Program-made: the position numbers and the translations under genes | Notes under the pieces: model-generated | The model's input: the letters and a program-made list of their open reading frames with translations, nothing else | Databases searched by the model: none | What the model was told of the DNA's origin: nothing | IMG/VR virus record: IMGVR_UViG_3300020470_000180 | Span: 1 to 26,296 of that record | Source: a virus | Strand: one strand, 5' to 3' | Length of the DNA stretch: 26,296 nt | Shown: positions 5,893 through 14,493 of the stretch, piece after piece | Layout of the letters: each line of letters starts with the position of its first letter | Position numbering within the stretch: the stretch's first letter is position 1

Positions 5893-7974
5893 TTGGCAAA
5901 ATTAACTCCTTTAGAGGATGGTCAGCTAGAAAGTCTGGTCAGCGAGGCGATAAAGGACGCAGTAGACTTTATTGACAGTGAAATAGTCCCAGAAAGAGTA
6001 CTATCTCAGCAATATTATGATGGAAAAACACGACTTGGAGTCGAAGAAGGTCGTAGTAAAGTAGTTGCGACCAAGTGCAGAGACGCAGTTCGTTCACTTA
6101 AACCTTCACTTCTTCGTGTTTTTCTAGGACAAGCCCCACCGGTAGAATTTACACCTAATATGGCGGAAGATGTACCGGTCGCAGAGCAAATGACCAAATA
6201 CGTTCACTACAAATTAAATAAACTAAACTATTTCAAGCTATTAAGTAATGCTTTTCAAGATTGTTTAGTTAAAAGATTGGGGATTTTAAAGGTATATTAT
6301 GAAGATTTTAGCAAAACTGAAACACATACATATAGCGGTCTTTCAGATATTGAGTTTAATTATCTGGTTGCCGATGAAAATGTTACAGTACTTAACCATA
6401 ATCAGACAGTTTCTATGGAAATGGATAAAGCAACTGAGCAGGAAATTGAAAAATCTGTTCACGATGTCAAAATCCAAAGAATAACACCGGCAGGCGACTG
6501 TAGAATTGACTCTGTCCCACCAGAAGAGTGGTTTTGCGATAGAAATGCTAAAGATGTTGAAACTGCCTATATAGTAGGGCATCGAGTAAATAAAACAGTC
6601 GGTGAATTAGTTGAACAAGGATTTAATTTTGACGATATTCACCATTTGGACGCTATTAATGATGATTCATTAAATGATGCTGAATTATTTGCTAGAACCG
6701 GTTTTACAGAGGATAAAAAAGATTCTGAAAATAACATAGATATTACTTCTAAAAAAATAGGCATAACTGAGTGCTATATGAAAGTGGATGTAGACGGCAC
6801 TGGAGTGCCGGTTTTACACCAATTTATTATGGGCGGTAGTAATTACAAATTGTTAAATTATATGCCATGCGACCAACAACCTTTTGCGGTTTTCGAGTGT
6901 GACCCAGAGCCTCATACTGTTTGGGGTCGAAGTGTGGTCGCTATGCTATTTGACGACCAAGACGCGAGTACTTCTTGTTTAAGAGGAGTTTTAGATAATA
7001 TAGCATTATGTAATTCACCTAGATTAAGTGTAGTTGATAGCCAAGTTAATCTCGATGATGTACTAAATAATGAAATTGGTGCGGTTATCCGTACACGACA
7101 ACCTAATACAATTTCTCCTATATCGATACCATTTACTGCCGGTAATACTTTAGGTGCTATGCAGTACCTAGACCAAACCATCGACCAAAAAGTCGGTGTT
7201 AGTGCGTCTAGTGTAGGATTAAATCCAGATGTTTTACAATCAACTACAAAAACGGCGGTCGACCATCATATAGCAACGGCTCAAGGGCAAGTAGAAACTA
7301 TAGCTCGTAATTTAGCTGAAGGCGGTATGACTCAGTTATTTAAAAAAATGATGAACCTCATTATTAAGCATAGAAAAGGTGATGAGGTTATGCGGATGAA
7401 TAATAATTATATACCGGTAGACCCTAAATCATGGAATGCCCATTTAGATTTACAAGTTTCGGTCGGATTAGGGACTGGTAAAATTGAAGAAAAGCAAATG
7501 ACTCTTCAGCAAATATTACAAATACAACAGACTATTTATCAAGGATATGGCGCAGGAAATGGATTAGTAAATTTAAGCGGAATAAGGAATTGTTTAACGG
7601 ACATATTAGCTAATAGCGGTATAAGAAATGCTGATAGATATTTTAGTCCAATGACCCCAGAAATAGAGCAACAGATGATGGCGATGGCTCAACAACAAGC
7701 ACAAAATCAGCCTCAACCAATCGACCCTGCGCAGGCAGTTATGCAAACTGAACAAATAAGAGCGCAGGCAAAAATGCAAAGCGATATGGCTAAGTTAGGA
7801 CTAGAAAGAGAAAAAATGATGCTAGCCGACGATTTAAAACGAGATGAGTTAGACCAAAATCTATTATTAAAAGCAGGCGAATTATTATCCAAGCACGGAT
7901 ATCAAGTAGACGTAAATGAAATTAAGCGAATGCAGGCGCAGGAAAGAAATAATGGACAAGTCGCTAGAAATTAG
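5893..7974 (+). CDS. Portal protein, P22-like
   Basis: A 693-residue portal, the dodecameric ring at the capsid vertex through which DNA is packaged and ejected. It starts with TTG: GGAG at 5882-5885 lies 7 bases upstream and no ATG or GTG is in frame between the last upstream stop (5842) and this site. Portal-like stretches include SVVAMLFDDQDASTSCLRGV, LNPDVLQSTTKTAVDHH and ARNLAEGGMTQLFKKMM. A Gln-rich, then charged helical C-terminus (about residues 590-690) follows, as in P22-type portals whose tails form a barrel. It sits directly upstream of the scaffold and capsid genes. Confidence 0.92.
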   Translation: MAKLTPLEDGQLESLVSEAIKDAVDFIDSEIVPERVLSQQYYDGKTRLGVEEGRSKVVATKCRDAVRSLKPSLLRVFLGQAPPVEFTPNMAEDVPVAEQMTKYVHYKLNKLNYFKLLSNAFQDCLVKRLGILKVYYEDFSKTETHTYSGLSDIEFNYLVADENVTVLNHNQTVSMEMDKATEQEIEKSVHDVKIQRITPAGDCRIDSVPPEEWFCDRNAKDVETAYIVGHRVNKTVGELVEQGFNFDDIHHLDAINDDSLNDAELFARTGFTEDKKDSENNIDITSKKIGITECYMKVDVDGTGVPVLHQFIMGGSNYKLLNYMPCDQQPFAVFECDPEPHTVWGRSVVAMLFDDQDASTSCLRGVLDNIALCNSPRLSVVDSQVNLDDVLNNEIGAVIRTRQPNTISPISIPFTAGNTLGAMQYLDQTIDQKVGVSASSVGLNPDVLQSTTKTAVDHHIATAQGQVETIARNLAEGGMTQLFKKMMNLIIKHRKGDEVMRMNNNYIPVDPKSWNAHLDLQVSVGLGTGKIEEKQMTLQQILQIQQTIYQGYGAGNGLVNLSGIRNCLTDILANSGIRNADRYFSPMTPEIEQQMMAMAQQQAQNQPQPIDPAQAVMQTEQIRAQAKMQSDMAKLGLEREKMMLADDLKRDELDQNLLLKAGELLSKHGYQVDVNEIKRMQAQERNNGQVARN

Positions 7975-8215
7975 AGCAAATCAATGCAAAGAATTATTAA
8001 ATTCTGAGGCTTTTAGAGATGCTATGCAGAAAGTCAAAGATGCACAAATACACGCATTTTTGTCCTCGAGCAAAGATGATACCGAGACCAGAGAAAAGGC
8101 ACACTCTATCATTTTAGCTCTTTCATCCATTGAGTATGAACTTATCAACGTAATTACAGATAAGGAAATGCTCGATAAAAGAGAAACCAAAAGAAAAGGA
8201 TTAGCACCTCGATGA
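7952..8215 (+). CDS. Small helical head-region protein
   Basis: An 87-residue charged, all-helical protein (MDKSLEIRANQCKELLNSEA onward, ending KRETKRKGLAPR). I chose ATG 7952, which has GGAAAG 5-6 bases upstream; a further in-frame ATG at 7916 lacks such a signal and would lengthen the overlap with the portal to 59 bases. The start overlaps the portal by 23 bases and the stop overlaps the scaffold start (ATGA). Proteins of this size between portal and scaffold are common in podoviruses. A role in head assembly is inferred from position only. Confidence 0.7.
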   Translation: MDKSLEIRANQCKELLNSEAFRDAMQKVKDAQIHAFLSSSKDDTETREKAHSIILALSSIEYELINVITDKEMLDKRETKRKGLAPR

Positions 8216-9174
8216 CAGAGACTAATTTTGAAGAAGGTTCAGTAGAAGAGGCAACCGCGTCACTTTTAGGTGAGCCGAAAGTAGAAGATAATCAGACTGC
8301 CGAAAATGAAAGTGTTGAGGCAACTGATGAAACGACTCCGGACGTAGCCGTTGATGATAACGTCCAAGCAGAGAATACTAACGAGGAAAACATTACACCG
8401 GAAGTTGAAGAACCGGCTGAACCTCAAACATATACTGTTAAGGTAGATGGTAAAGAGGAACAGTGGACACTCGACCAACTTACCCGAAGTGCTAGTGGTC
8501 AATCATATATTCAGAAAAAAATGGGTGAAACTGCTCAAATTCGTAAAGAGGCAGAGGAGATTCACAATCAATTAAAATTAGAGCGTGAGCAACTTCAACA
8601 AGCTATGGAGACTTACAAAAACCAACTTGCTCAAAACCAATTAGAAAAGCCGGATATTGCTTTAGCTAAAACTGACCCTATTAAGTATATGACTCAGCAG
8701 GCTGAATACAATGATGCTATGGAAAGGCAGAAAGTATTAGCTGAAGAAACTGAGAAATTACAAGTGGAACAGACTAAGCAAAACAAACAAGTTATGGAGG
8801 CATATTTAAAGGAACAAGCCACCATACTTCAAAAGCATATTCCAGAATTTTCTAAGTCGGAATCGGCTACCGCATTAAGAGGTAAGTTAATATCGACCGG
8901 TGGAGAGTACGGATTTACTGAGCAGGAGATTGCAAGCATAGTTGATAATCGTGCTATACGAATATTAAACGATGCTCGAAAATGGCAGGAGTTACAAAAA
9001 TCTCAAGGTAAGATTGAGGAAAAAGTCAGCCAAGCAAGACCTCTTACTATTAAAGCCGGCTCTAAACAAGTTGGGACAGTTGGTAAGTCACAAAGAATAA
9101 AAGAGGCGACCGCTAATCTTCAAAAGTCTGGAAGTGTCGATGACGCTACCAAATGGCTTTTGGCAACATCTTAA
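8212..9174 (+). CDS. Scaffolding protein (putative)
   Basis: A 320-residue protein immediately before the capsid gene, where podovirus scaffolds lie. The first 80 or so residues are very acidic and low in complexity (Glu, Asp, Thr, Asn). A short beta-like YTVKVDGKEEQWTLDQLTRS follows, then a long Gln/Glu/Lys-rich coiled coil at about 110-210 and a basic C-terminal part (PLTIKAGSKQVGTVGKSQRI). This acidic-coil-basic plan is typical of scaffolding proteins, whose basic C-terminus binds the coat protein. No protease motif is visible. The start overlaps the previous stop (ATGA). Assigned by composition and synteny. Confidence 0.82.
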   Translation: MTETNFEEGSVEEATASLLGEPKVEDNQTAENESVEATDETTPDVAVDDNVQAENTNEENITPEVEEPAEPQTYTVKVDGKEEQWTLDQLTRSASGQSYIQKKMGETAQIRKEAEEIHNQLKLEREQLQQAMETYKNQLAQNQLEKPDIALAKTDPIKYMTQQAEYNDAMERQKVLAEETEKLQVEQTKQNKQVMEAYLKEQATILQKHIPEFSKSESATALRGKLISTGGEYGFTEQEIASIVDNRAIRILNDARKWQELQKSQGKIEEKVSQARPLTIKAGSKQVGTVGKSQRIKEATANLQKSGSVDDATKWLLATS

Positions 9175-9186
9175 AATGAGGAAAAT

Positions 9187-10155
9187 ATGGCTCAAAATGC
9201 AAATGCCGTAGAAACATATGATGTAACCACTATCAGAGAAGATATCAGTGACCTTCTGAAATCTATCTCACCAACGGATACACCGATATATTCTATGGCG
9301 AAACAAAGGTCAGCAGGAAATACATATGTAGAATTTGCTGAATTAGATTTGGCAACCGCAGTAAACAACAATGCGGTGGCTGAAGGTGATAACCCAACCA
9401 ACGATGCCGGAACATTGCCGGTCAGAAAAGGCACTTACACACAGATAGCAGATAAGCTAGTTGAAGTGACTTCAACTGATGAGGCAGTCAATGGTGTTGC
9501 AGGCGCACAAAAATTAGCATCTCAAATTGCGTTCAAAGTGAAGGAGCTAAAAAGAGACATTGAGATGAGCTTGACGAAAAATGCGATTGGTAACGCAGGT
9601 GCAGGGAACGGCGCGACAGCCAGAGTGACTGCCGGATTACCGGCATGGCTCTCGTCAAATTCTTCGCGAGGTACTTCTGGTGCAGACCCAACAGTAAGTG
9701 GCGGTGTACCAAATGCAGGTGCTACCGACGGAACGCAAAGGAACATCAGTGAGACTTTGCTTTCAGATGTAGTAGCTAGTTGTTGGGAAAATGGCGCAGA
9801 CCCAAAACAGATTGTCTGCGGTAGCGCGGTAAAACAAGCTATTTCCGGATTTAGCGGAAATGCAAGTAAATACCTCGATTACGCAGGACAAGGTATGGGT
9901 GAGAGGGCAATTATTGCCGGCTTCTCAGTTTATGAATCTGATTTTGGAAGAATGACAGTTTCTCCTAACAGATTTCAGAGAGGGCGCGATTGTTTTGTAC
10001 TCGACCCAGAACATATCCATGTGGCTACACTACAACCACTAACTCAGAAACCACTAGCGAAAACCGGTCACGGCTCTCGCACGCTAATAGCAACTGAATA
10101 TGGTTTTTATGCATATCACAAAGCTAACGGCATAGTGGCAGACCTTAACACCTAA
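9187..10155 (+). CDS. Major capsid protein, SU10-like
   Basis: A 322-residue HK97-fold coat protein of the SU10 type (DUF5309, PF17236). Characteristic stretches are REDISDLLKSISPTDTPIYS near the N-terminus, EGDNPTNDAG, a TYTQIADKLVEVTSTDEAVN block, VKELKRDIEMSLTKN and TAGLPAWL. The C-terminal half has ISGFSGNASKY and the closing TLIATEYGFYAYHKANGIV. Codon use here is slightly more GC-rich than in its neighbours, as is common for highly expressed coat genes. GAGGA lies 5 bases before the ATG. The stop overlaps the next start (TAATG). Confidence 0.93.
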   Translation: MAQNANAVETYDVTTIREDISDLLKSISPTDTPIYSMAKQRSAGNTYVEFAELDLATAVNNNAVAEGDNPTNDAGTLPVRKGTYTQIADKLVEVTSTDEAVNGVAGAQKLASQIAFKVKELKRDIEMSLTKNAIGNAGAGNGATARVTAGLPAWLSSNSSRGTSGADPTVSGGVPNAGATDGTQRNISETLLSDVVASCWENGADPKQIVCGSAVKQAISGFSGNASKYLDYAGQGMGERAIIAGFSVYESDFGRMTVSPNRFQRGRDCFVLDPEHIHVATLQPLTQKPLAKTGHGSRTLIATEYGFYAYHKANGIVADLNT

Positions 10156-10376
10156 TGGGTGTGAAAGTCACCATCACCACAGAGGCTCGGCCAGTCTATA
10201 ATGGCCGACCCTCAAATGTGGGTGAGACCATCGAGGTAAGTCAAGCAGAGGCTGACCAAATCGTAGAGAGAGGATGGGGAGAAGTAACTTCATCCAAAAA
10301 AAAAAGAGCAAGGAATGAAAAAGGACACTATGTCAAAGATAATCCGGAAACTCCCCAAAATGAGGCTTGGGAGTAA
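10155..10376 (+). CDS. Small head protein of unknown function
   Basis: A 73-residue protein beginning at the TAATG that ends the capsid gene. The first half looks like a small beta domain (VKVTITTEARPVYNGRPSNV, then GETIEVSQAEADQIVERGWG). The second half is basic, then acidic (SSKKKRARNEKGHYVKDNPE, then an ending NEAWE). Proteins ending in a DxPxTPxxNEAW-like tail follow the capsid gene in several phages I can recall; they are probably minor head or completion proteins. The only two GGCC sites in the window are within this gene (10189 and 10203), a slight hint of different history. Confidence 0.72.
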   Translation: MGVKVTITTEARPVYNGRPSNVGETIEVSQAEADQIVERGWGEVTSSKKKRARNEKGHYVKDNPETPQNEAWE

Positions 10377-10658
10377 GTGACAATAAAAACTAATATCACG
10401 GAAGATGAGGGCAAATTAATTGTTAATAAAACTCAAGACGTTGAGCCATTATTAAATCATATTAATCATCTTAGAAATGCGGATTTGAAAGATAGTAAAG
10501 AAATGGGCATGAGGTATGTCGGAGAAATACCTCTAATATTAGCCGAGCAATGGGCATTTGAATGTGGCGCAAGATTAGGTTCGCAAGAGCATATGGAATA
10601 CTGCGCTAAAAAATTAAAAGACCCAGATTTTAAAAAATTATTAGTTAAGGGATTTTGA
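10377..10658 (+). CDS. Conserved small protein downstream of the capsid gene
   Basis: A 93-residue protein that starts with GTG directly after the previous TAA; GGGAG lies 3-4 bases upstream. It opens with MTIKTNITEDEGKLIVNKTQ and has QDVEPLLNHINHLRN, then a helical IPLILAEQWAFECGA and KDPDFKKLLVKGF. The TEDxGKLIVxKTQDVEP opening is one I recall from podovirus genes between the capsid and adaptor genes. The function is unknown; a role at the head vertex is inferred. It overlaps the adaptor start (TGATG). Confidence 0.75.
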   Translation: MTIKTNITEDEGKLIVNKTQDVEPLLNHINHLRNADLKDSKEMGMRYVGEIPLILAEQWAFECGARLGSQEHMEYCAKKLKDPDFKKLLVKGF

Positions 10659-11278
10659 TGGCTCTCGATAGTTACGCAAATTTAAAAACTAGTATAGCAG
10701 ATTGGCTTAATAGGTCAGACTTAACGACTGTAATTCCAGATTTTATAACTTTAGCAGAGGCTCAATTAAATCGCGAGTTACGGCACTATAAGATGATTGG
10801 TAAAAGCACCGCAATCATTGAAACCCAATATTCTGCGACTCCCCCAGATTGGTTGCAGACTGTTAGGTTTCATTTAAATAACGCATCTTTAACATTATTA
10901 AAGCAAACCTCTCCGGAAGAGATTGCTAAATATAGAGATGATAATGATAACGCAACCGGAGTACCGGAATATTATGCTCATGTTGGAGATTTAATAGAAG
11001 TACATCCAACTCCCAACGCAGACTTTACCGGAGAAATTTTGTACTATCAAAAGATTCCGGCTCTTAGCGATACTAATACAAGTAATTGGCTATTAGCTAT
11101 GTCCCCAGACGCATATCTTTATGGGTCTTTATTACAAGCCTCGCCATATATCGGAGAGGACGAAAGATTAGCAGTTTGGGGGTCTGCTTATCAAAATTCA
11201 ATAAACGCAATTCGAGGAGAGTCAGATTCTACAAGGCACTCCGCGAGTAATTTACAACTTAGAATAAGGAGTTTTTAG
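10658..11278 (+). CDS. Head-tail adaptor protein, SU10/P22 gp4-like
   Basis: A 206-residue protein starting with ATG at 10658, overlapping the previous stop, with AAGGG 6 bases upstream. The N-terminus YANLKTSIADWLNRSDLTTV and IPDFITLAEAQLNRELR is typical of phage adaptor proteins that bind under the portal ring and seal it. PPDWLQTVRFHLN and YYQKIPALSDTNTSNWLL follow the same family pattern. A C-terminal helix holds YLYGSLLQASPYIGEDERLA. Position right after the capsid cluster and before the tail genes supports the assignment. An in-frame TTG at 10655 would add only one residue. Confidence 0.83.
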   Translation: MALDSYANLKTSIADWLNRSDLTTVIPDFITLAEAQLNRELRHYKMIGKSTAIIETQYSATPPDWLQTVRFHLNNASLTLLKQTSPEEIAKYRDDNDNATGVPEYYAHVGDLIEVHPTPNADFTGEILYYQKIPALSDTNTSNWLLAMSPDAYLYGSLLQASPYIGEDERLAVWGSAYQNSINAIRGESDSTRHSASNLQLRIRSF

Positions 11279-11281
11279 AAG

Positions 11282-11680
11282 ATGAGCGACGCGCTGACTG
11301 ATTTGTTTGAGACATCTACCCTTCAATATTTGTTCACTACCGGAACACCAAGTCCGGCAAGACCGACTTCATGGTATGTCGGTTTATTCGCGAGTGGGAA
11401 CGCGCCAACAGATAGCGCAAGCGGTACGGAAATATCCGGAAACAACTACGCGAGAGTCTCAGCTACATTTAGTGTTTCTGGTAATCAAGCCTCAAACACG
11501 GCGACATTAACATTTCCGACTGCATCTGGTTCATGGGGTTCTGTGACGACGGCAGGGATATTCGACGCACAAACCTCCGGAAATTTAATCGCATATGCTA
11601 ATTTATCAAATGCCAAGACAATACAGAATACAGATATTTTGCAGATAGCAAGTGGGACATTAACAGTGACCTTAACGTAG
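11282..11680 (+). CDS. Small tail/fibre structural protein
   Basis: A 132-residue Ser/Thr/Ala-rich beta protein. It contains TSWYVGLFASGNAPTDS, a GNNYARVSATF motif, TLTFPTASGSWGSVTTAGIF and a repetitive strand-rich end (LQIASGTLTVTLT). The pattern YVGLF - NNYARV - FPxAxGxWGxVxxxGIFDA is shared by small phage proteins encoded next to tail fibres. AAGGAG lies about 10 bases before the ATG. A virion role, perhaps a fibre-attached or decoration protein, is inferred. Confidence 0.73.
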   Translation: MSDALTDLFETSTLQYLFTTGTPSPARPTSWYVGLFASGNAPTDSASGTEISGNNYARVSATFSVSGNQASNTATLTFPTASGSWGSVTTAGIFDAQTSGNLIAYANLSNAKTIQNTDILQIASGTLTVTLT

Positions 11681-11688
11681 GATAAATA

Positions 11689-14142
11689 ATGGGTTTTAAT
11701 GTAAAAGACCGAGTAAACCAACCCTCTACCACCACCGGCACAACTAATATGGTTGTATCCGGTACAAGCGCAGGCTTTCAAACATTTGCGAGTGCTTTAA
11801 CAGACGGCGATACTACAACATATGCTATTACAGATGAAAGTGGTGAATGGGAAACCGGTTTAGGTACTTGGTCATCAAGTAATAGTACACTAACTAGGAC
11901 AACAGTTTACGAATCCTCAAATAGTAATAATGCGGTTAATTTTGGGTCTGGTACTAAATCAGTATTTATAACAAGTCCTGCAAGTAGGTCGGCGATAGCT
12001 GACCAAGATGGCAAAACTGTTTTTGTTGGTGATATTGAAGTTGATGGTATAAAAGTTTATAAATCTACTGACCCAGTCATCACTTTAAGAAATACAACTG
12101 CACCAAGTAGTACAGTAGTACAAGTTCAAGGTGACTCATCCGGCACTTTATGGCTATTAGCTGATGGTATGAACCAAGCTAATAATAGCCGAATTGTTAT
12201 GGCAGTCGATGGACTTGAAAAGTTTAGGATTGAAGGCGGTGGCTCTGGAAATGGAGCATGGGGACTTGGTGGTGCAAATTATGGGTCATCTGGACAAGTT
12301 ATAACATCTAATGGCTCAACCTCTGCACCGACTTGGCAAACTCCAACTGTAGATTTGAGTGCTTATTCAACTACTACATCAATATCTAATACATACGCGC
12401 CTCTAAGCTCTCCGAGTTTAACCGGCAACCCAACTGTTCCAACTCAGACTGCCGGTAATAGCACAACACGGATAGCGAGTACGGAATTTGTATCAACGGC
12501 AATAAGTAATTTAGTAGATTCAGCACCATCGACTTTAGATACATTAAATGAATTAGCATCTGCGCTAGGTGATGATGCAAACTTCTCAACTACAGTAACT
12601 AATTCAATAGCAACCAAATTACCATTAGCCGGCGGTACGATGACCGGTGATTTGGATATGGGGAGCAATGACATTACAACAACCGGCACAATGTTATACG
12701 CGAATATGTACGCAAATAGCACCGCATATCCTAATGCGAGTACATATCATGGTTGTTTCATACATGACCACTCTTTAGGCGCAGGATTATTTTCTCATAA
12801 TGGAAATTGGGTTCGACTTGCTAACCATAGCGACCTAAGTAATTATCTAACAACATCTTCCGCGTCTAGTACATATCTGCCTTTAGCCGGTGGAACAGTA
12901 AGTGGTAATTTAGATTTAAATGGTAATGAGTTAATTTTAGATGTTGACGCGGATACAAGCATAACTGCTGATACTGATGATAGAATAGATTTTAAAATAG
13001 GTGGTGACGACAATCATCAATTTACTAATTCTGGAAGTATTAATACTTTCTCTTATCATACTAATAATTCTGCACTACCTCAATTTAGGCAGTATTGGTT
13101 ACCTTCTGACAGTTCAACAACTGCTTGGGATTACGTTGGTGGGTGGACGACTAATGGATTAGATAGTGCTAATAATAGTCAAACTTGGACAGGAATGTAT
13201 CCAAGAATCGGAAGTGCTACATCTGGCTCAGAAATCGGTACAATGGAAGTTTGGTTGTCTGGTGCAGGCACAAGTGGTGCATTTGCGTTAAGTCAAAGAT
13301 GGCGACCAGATAGAATAGAATTAATGGGTAATCAGTACATAGAATGGCAAGACCATACAAGTACATATGAATATATTTTACAAACTCCATCTTCTATTAG
13401 TACCGCTAGAACAGTTACTCTACCAGATGCAAGCGGTACAATACTAACAACCGGAAATGCGGATGTAGGGACAACTACTACATCAAGCAGTGACGCAGAC
13501 CATGTACTAATAAATGATGGTGGAGTTTTAAAGAAAATTACACCGGCTAATTTAGGAATAGGTAGCGGTGGTAGTGGCGGAATGCCAACAAGCGGTGGAA
13601 CTTTTACCGGCGCAGTGACTTTCAATAATAGTGCGAATGTCCATATGGACTCCTCGTTTTCATTTGATGGAGCGAATAATTCCGGCATAGATTTTCAATT
13701 AAAAGGTGCTAGTTATAATGCCACTTTTTATAGTGCTAGTGACAGATTTAGATTTGATGACCATGCGAAAATTTCATTAGGGACAAATGACGATGTAGAT
13801 ATTTACCATAATGGAAATGCAAATTATTTTAAAACTAATACAGATATAGCTATAGAATTTATAGATGCCGGTGCTGATAAAATAGCAGTATTTACACCGA
13901 ATGGTTCGGTAGAATTATACCATAATCATACTAAAAAATTAGAAACTACATCAACCGGTATTCAAACAAGCGGTACAGTAAATGTTAATGGGGCATTTAC
14001 ATTACCAACCTCAGATGGTGTGGCTAATCAAGTTTTACAGACCAACGGAAGTGGCACTGTTTCATGGGGGACAGTTTCATCCGGCGGAAGTAGTGGAGTT
14101 TCAGTATCAGACGCAACGGCACTCGCATTTCAATGTGGATAG
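11689..14142 (+). CDS. Large tail fibre protein
   Basis: An 817-residue fibre. The N-terminal domain (MGFNVKDRVNQPSTTTGTTN, followed by YAITDESGEWETGLGTW and TLTRTTVYESSN) is the type found in many marine phage fibres and probably attaches to the tail. The shaft holds repeats of the form LPLAGGTMTGDLDMGSNDI and LPLAGGTVSGNLDLNGNEL, a TEFVSTAISNLVDSAPSTLD linker and several QVLxxNGSxxxxW-like units. The C-terminal part has YHNGNANYF and KKLETTSTGIQTSGTVNVNG. There is no visible self-cleaving chaperone domain. Receptor contact is inferred. AGGA precedes the ATG by 6-7 bases. Confidence 0.87.
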   Translation: MGFNVKDRVNQPSTTTGTTNMVVSGTSAGFQTFASALTDGDTTTYAITDESGEWETGLGTWSSSNSTLTRTTVYESSNSNNAVNFGSGTKSVFITSPASRSAIADQDGKTVFVGDIEVDGIKVYKSTDPVITLRNTTAPSSTVVQVQGDSSGTLWLLADGMNQANNSRIVMAVDGLEKFRIEGGGSGNGAWGLGGANYGSSGQVITSNGSTSAPTWQTPTVDLSAYSTTTSISNTYAPLSSPSLTGNPTVPTQTAGNSTTRIASTEFVSTAISNLVDSAPSTLDTLNELASALGDDANFSTTVTNSIATKLPLAGGTMTGDLDMGSNDITTTGTMLYANMYANSTAYPNASTYHGCFIHDHSLGAGLFSHNGNWVRLANHSDLSNYLTTSSASSTYLPLAGGTVSGNLDLNGNELILDVDADTSITADTDDRIDFKIGGDDNHQFTNSGSINTFSYHTNNSALPQFRQYWLPSDSSTTAWDYVGGWTTNGLDSANNSQTWTGMYPRIGSATSGSEIGTMEVWLSGAGTSGAFALSQRWRPDRIELMGNQYIEWQDHTSTYEYILQTPSSISTARTVTLPDASGTILTTGNADVGTTTTSSSDADHVLINDGGVLKKITPANLGIGSGGSGGMPTSGGTFTGAVTFNNSANVHMDSSFSFDGANNSGIDFQLKGASYNATFYSASDRFRFDDHAKISLGTNDDVDIYHNGNANYFKTNTDIAIEFIDAGADKIAVFTPNGSVELYHNHTKKLETTSTGIQTSGTVNVNGAFTLPTSDGVANQVLQTNGSGTVSWGTVSSGGSSGVSVSDATALAFQCG

Positions 14143-14150
14143 GATAAAAT

Positions 14151-14480
14151 ATGGCAAATGCATTTAAGAATAAAGGTTTAACAAATATTTATAGTAAACA
14201 GACTTTTTACACCACACCATCTTCAACTGTTACCACTATACTAGGTTTAACAATAGCTAACGTAACATCTTCAGATATTACGGCATCTGTTTTTGCGTAT
14301 GATAGTTCTGGTTCGCTAGAAGTCCATTTAGTTAAAAATGCGGATATTCCAGTGGGTGGTAGTTTAGTAGTTATAGGCGGAAATCAAAAAGTAATTCTAG
14401 AGGCATCTGACGAAATACGCGTCGAAACAAGCGCGTCTAATTCTGGAGATGCTTTTATTTCTTATTTAGAGCAAACATGA
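14151..14480 (+). CDS. Small beta-rich tail protein
   Basis: A 109-residue protein, Ser/Thr/Val-rich, likely a small beta sandwich. It starts MANAFKNKGLTNIYSKQTFY and contains LGLTIANVTSSDITASVF and a closing DEIRVETSASNSGDAFISYL. The layout (an opening surface, then IANVTSSDITASVF) resembles small virion proteins of marine phages that sit between fibre genes. AGGA lies about 6 bases upstream of the ATG. The exact role is unknown; placement between two fibre genes suggests a fibre-associated part. Confidence 0.72.
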   Translation: MANAFKNKGLTNIYSKQTFYTTPSSTVTTILGLTIANVTSSDITASVFAYDSSGSLEVHLVKNADIPVGGSLVVIGGNQKVILEASDEIRVETSASNSGDAFISYLEQT

Positions 14481-14493
14481 GGATAAAAGAAAT

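Noticed and set aside
7916-7951. Upstream ATG for the small gene after the portal
   Set aside because: It would add 12 residues read entirely from portal codons and has no ribosome site; ATG 7952 has GGAAAG at good distance.
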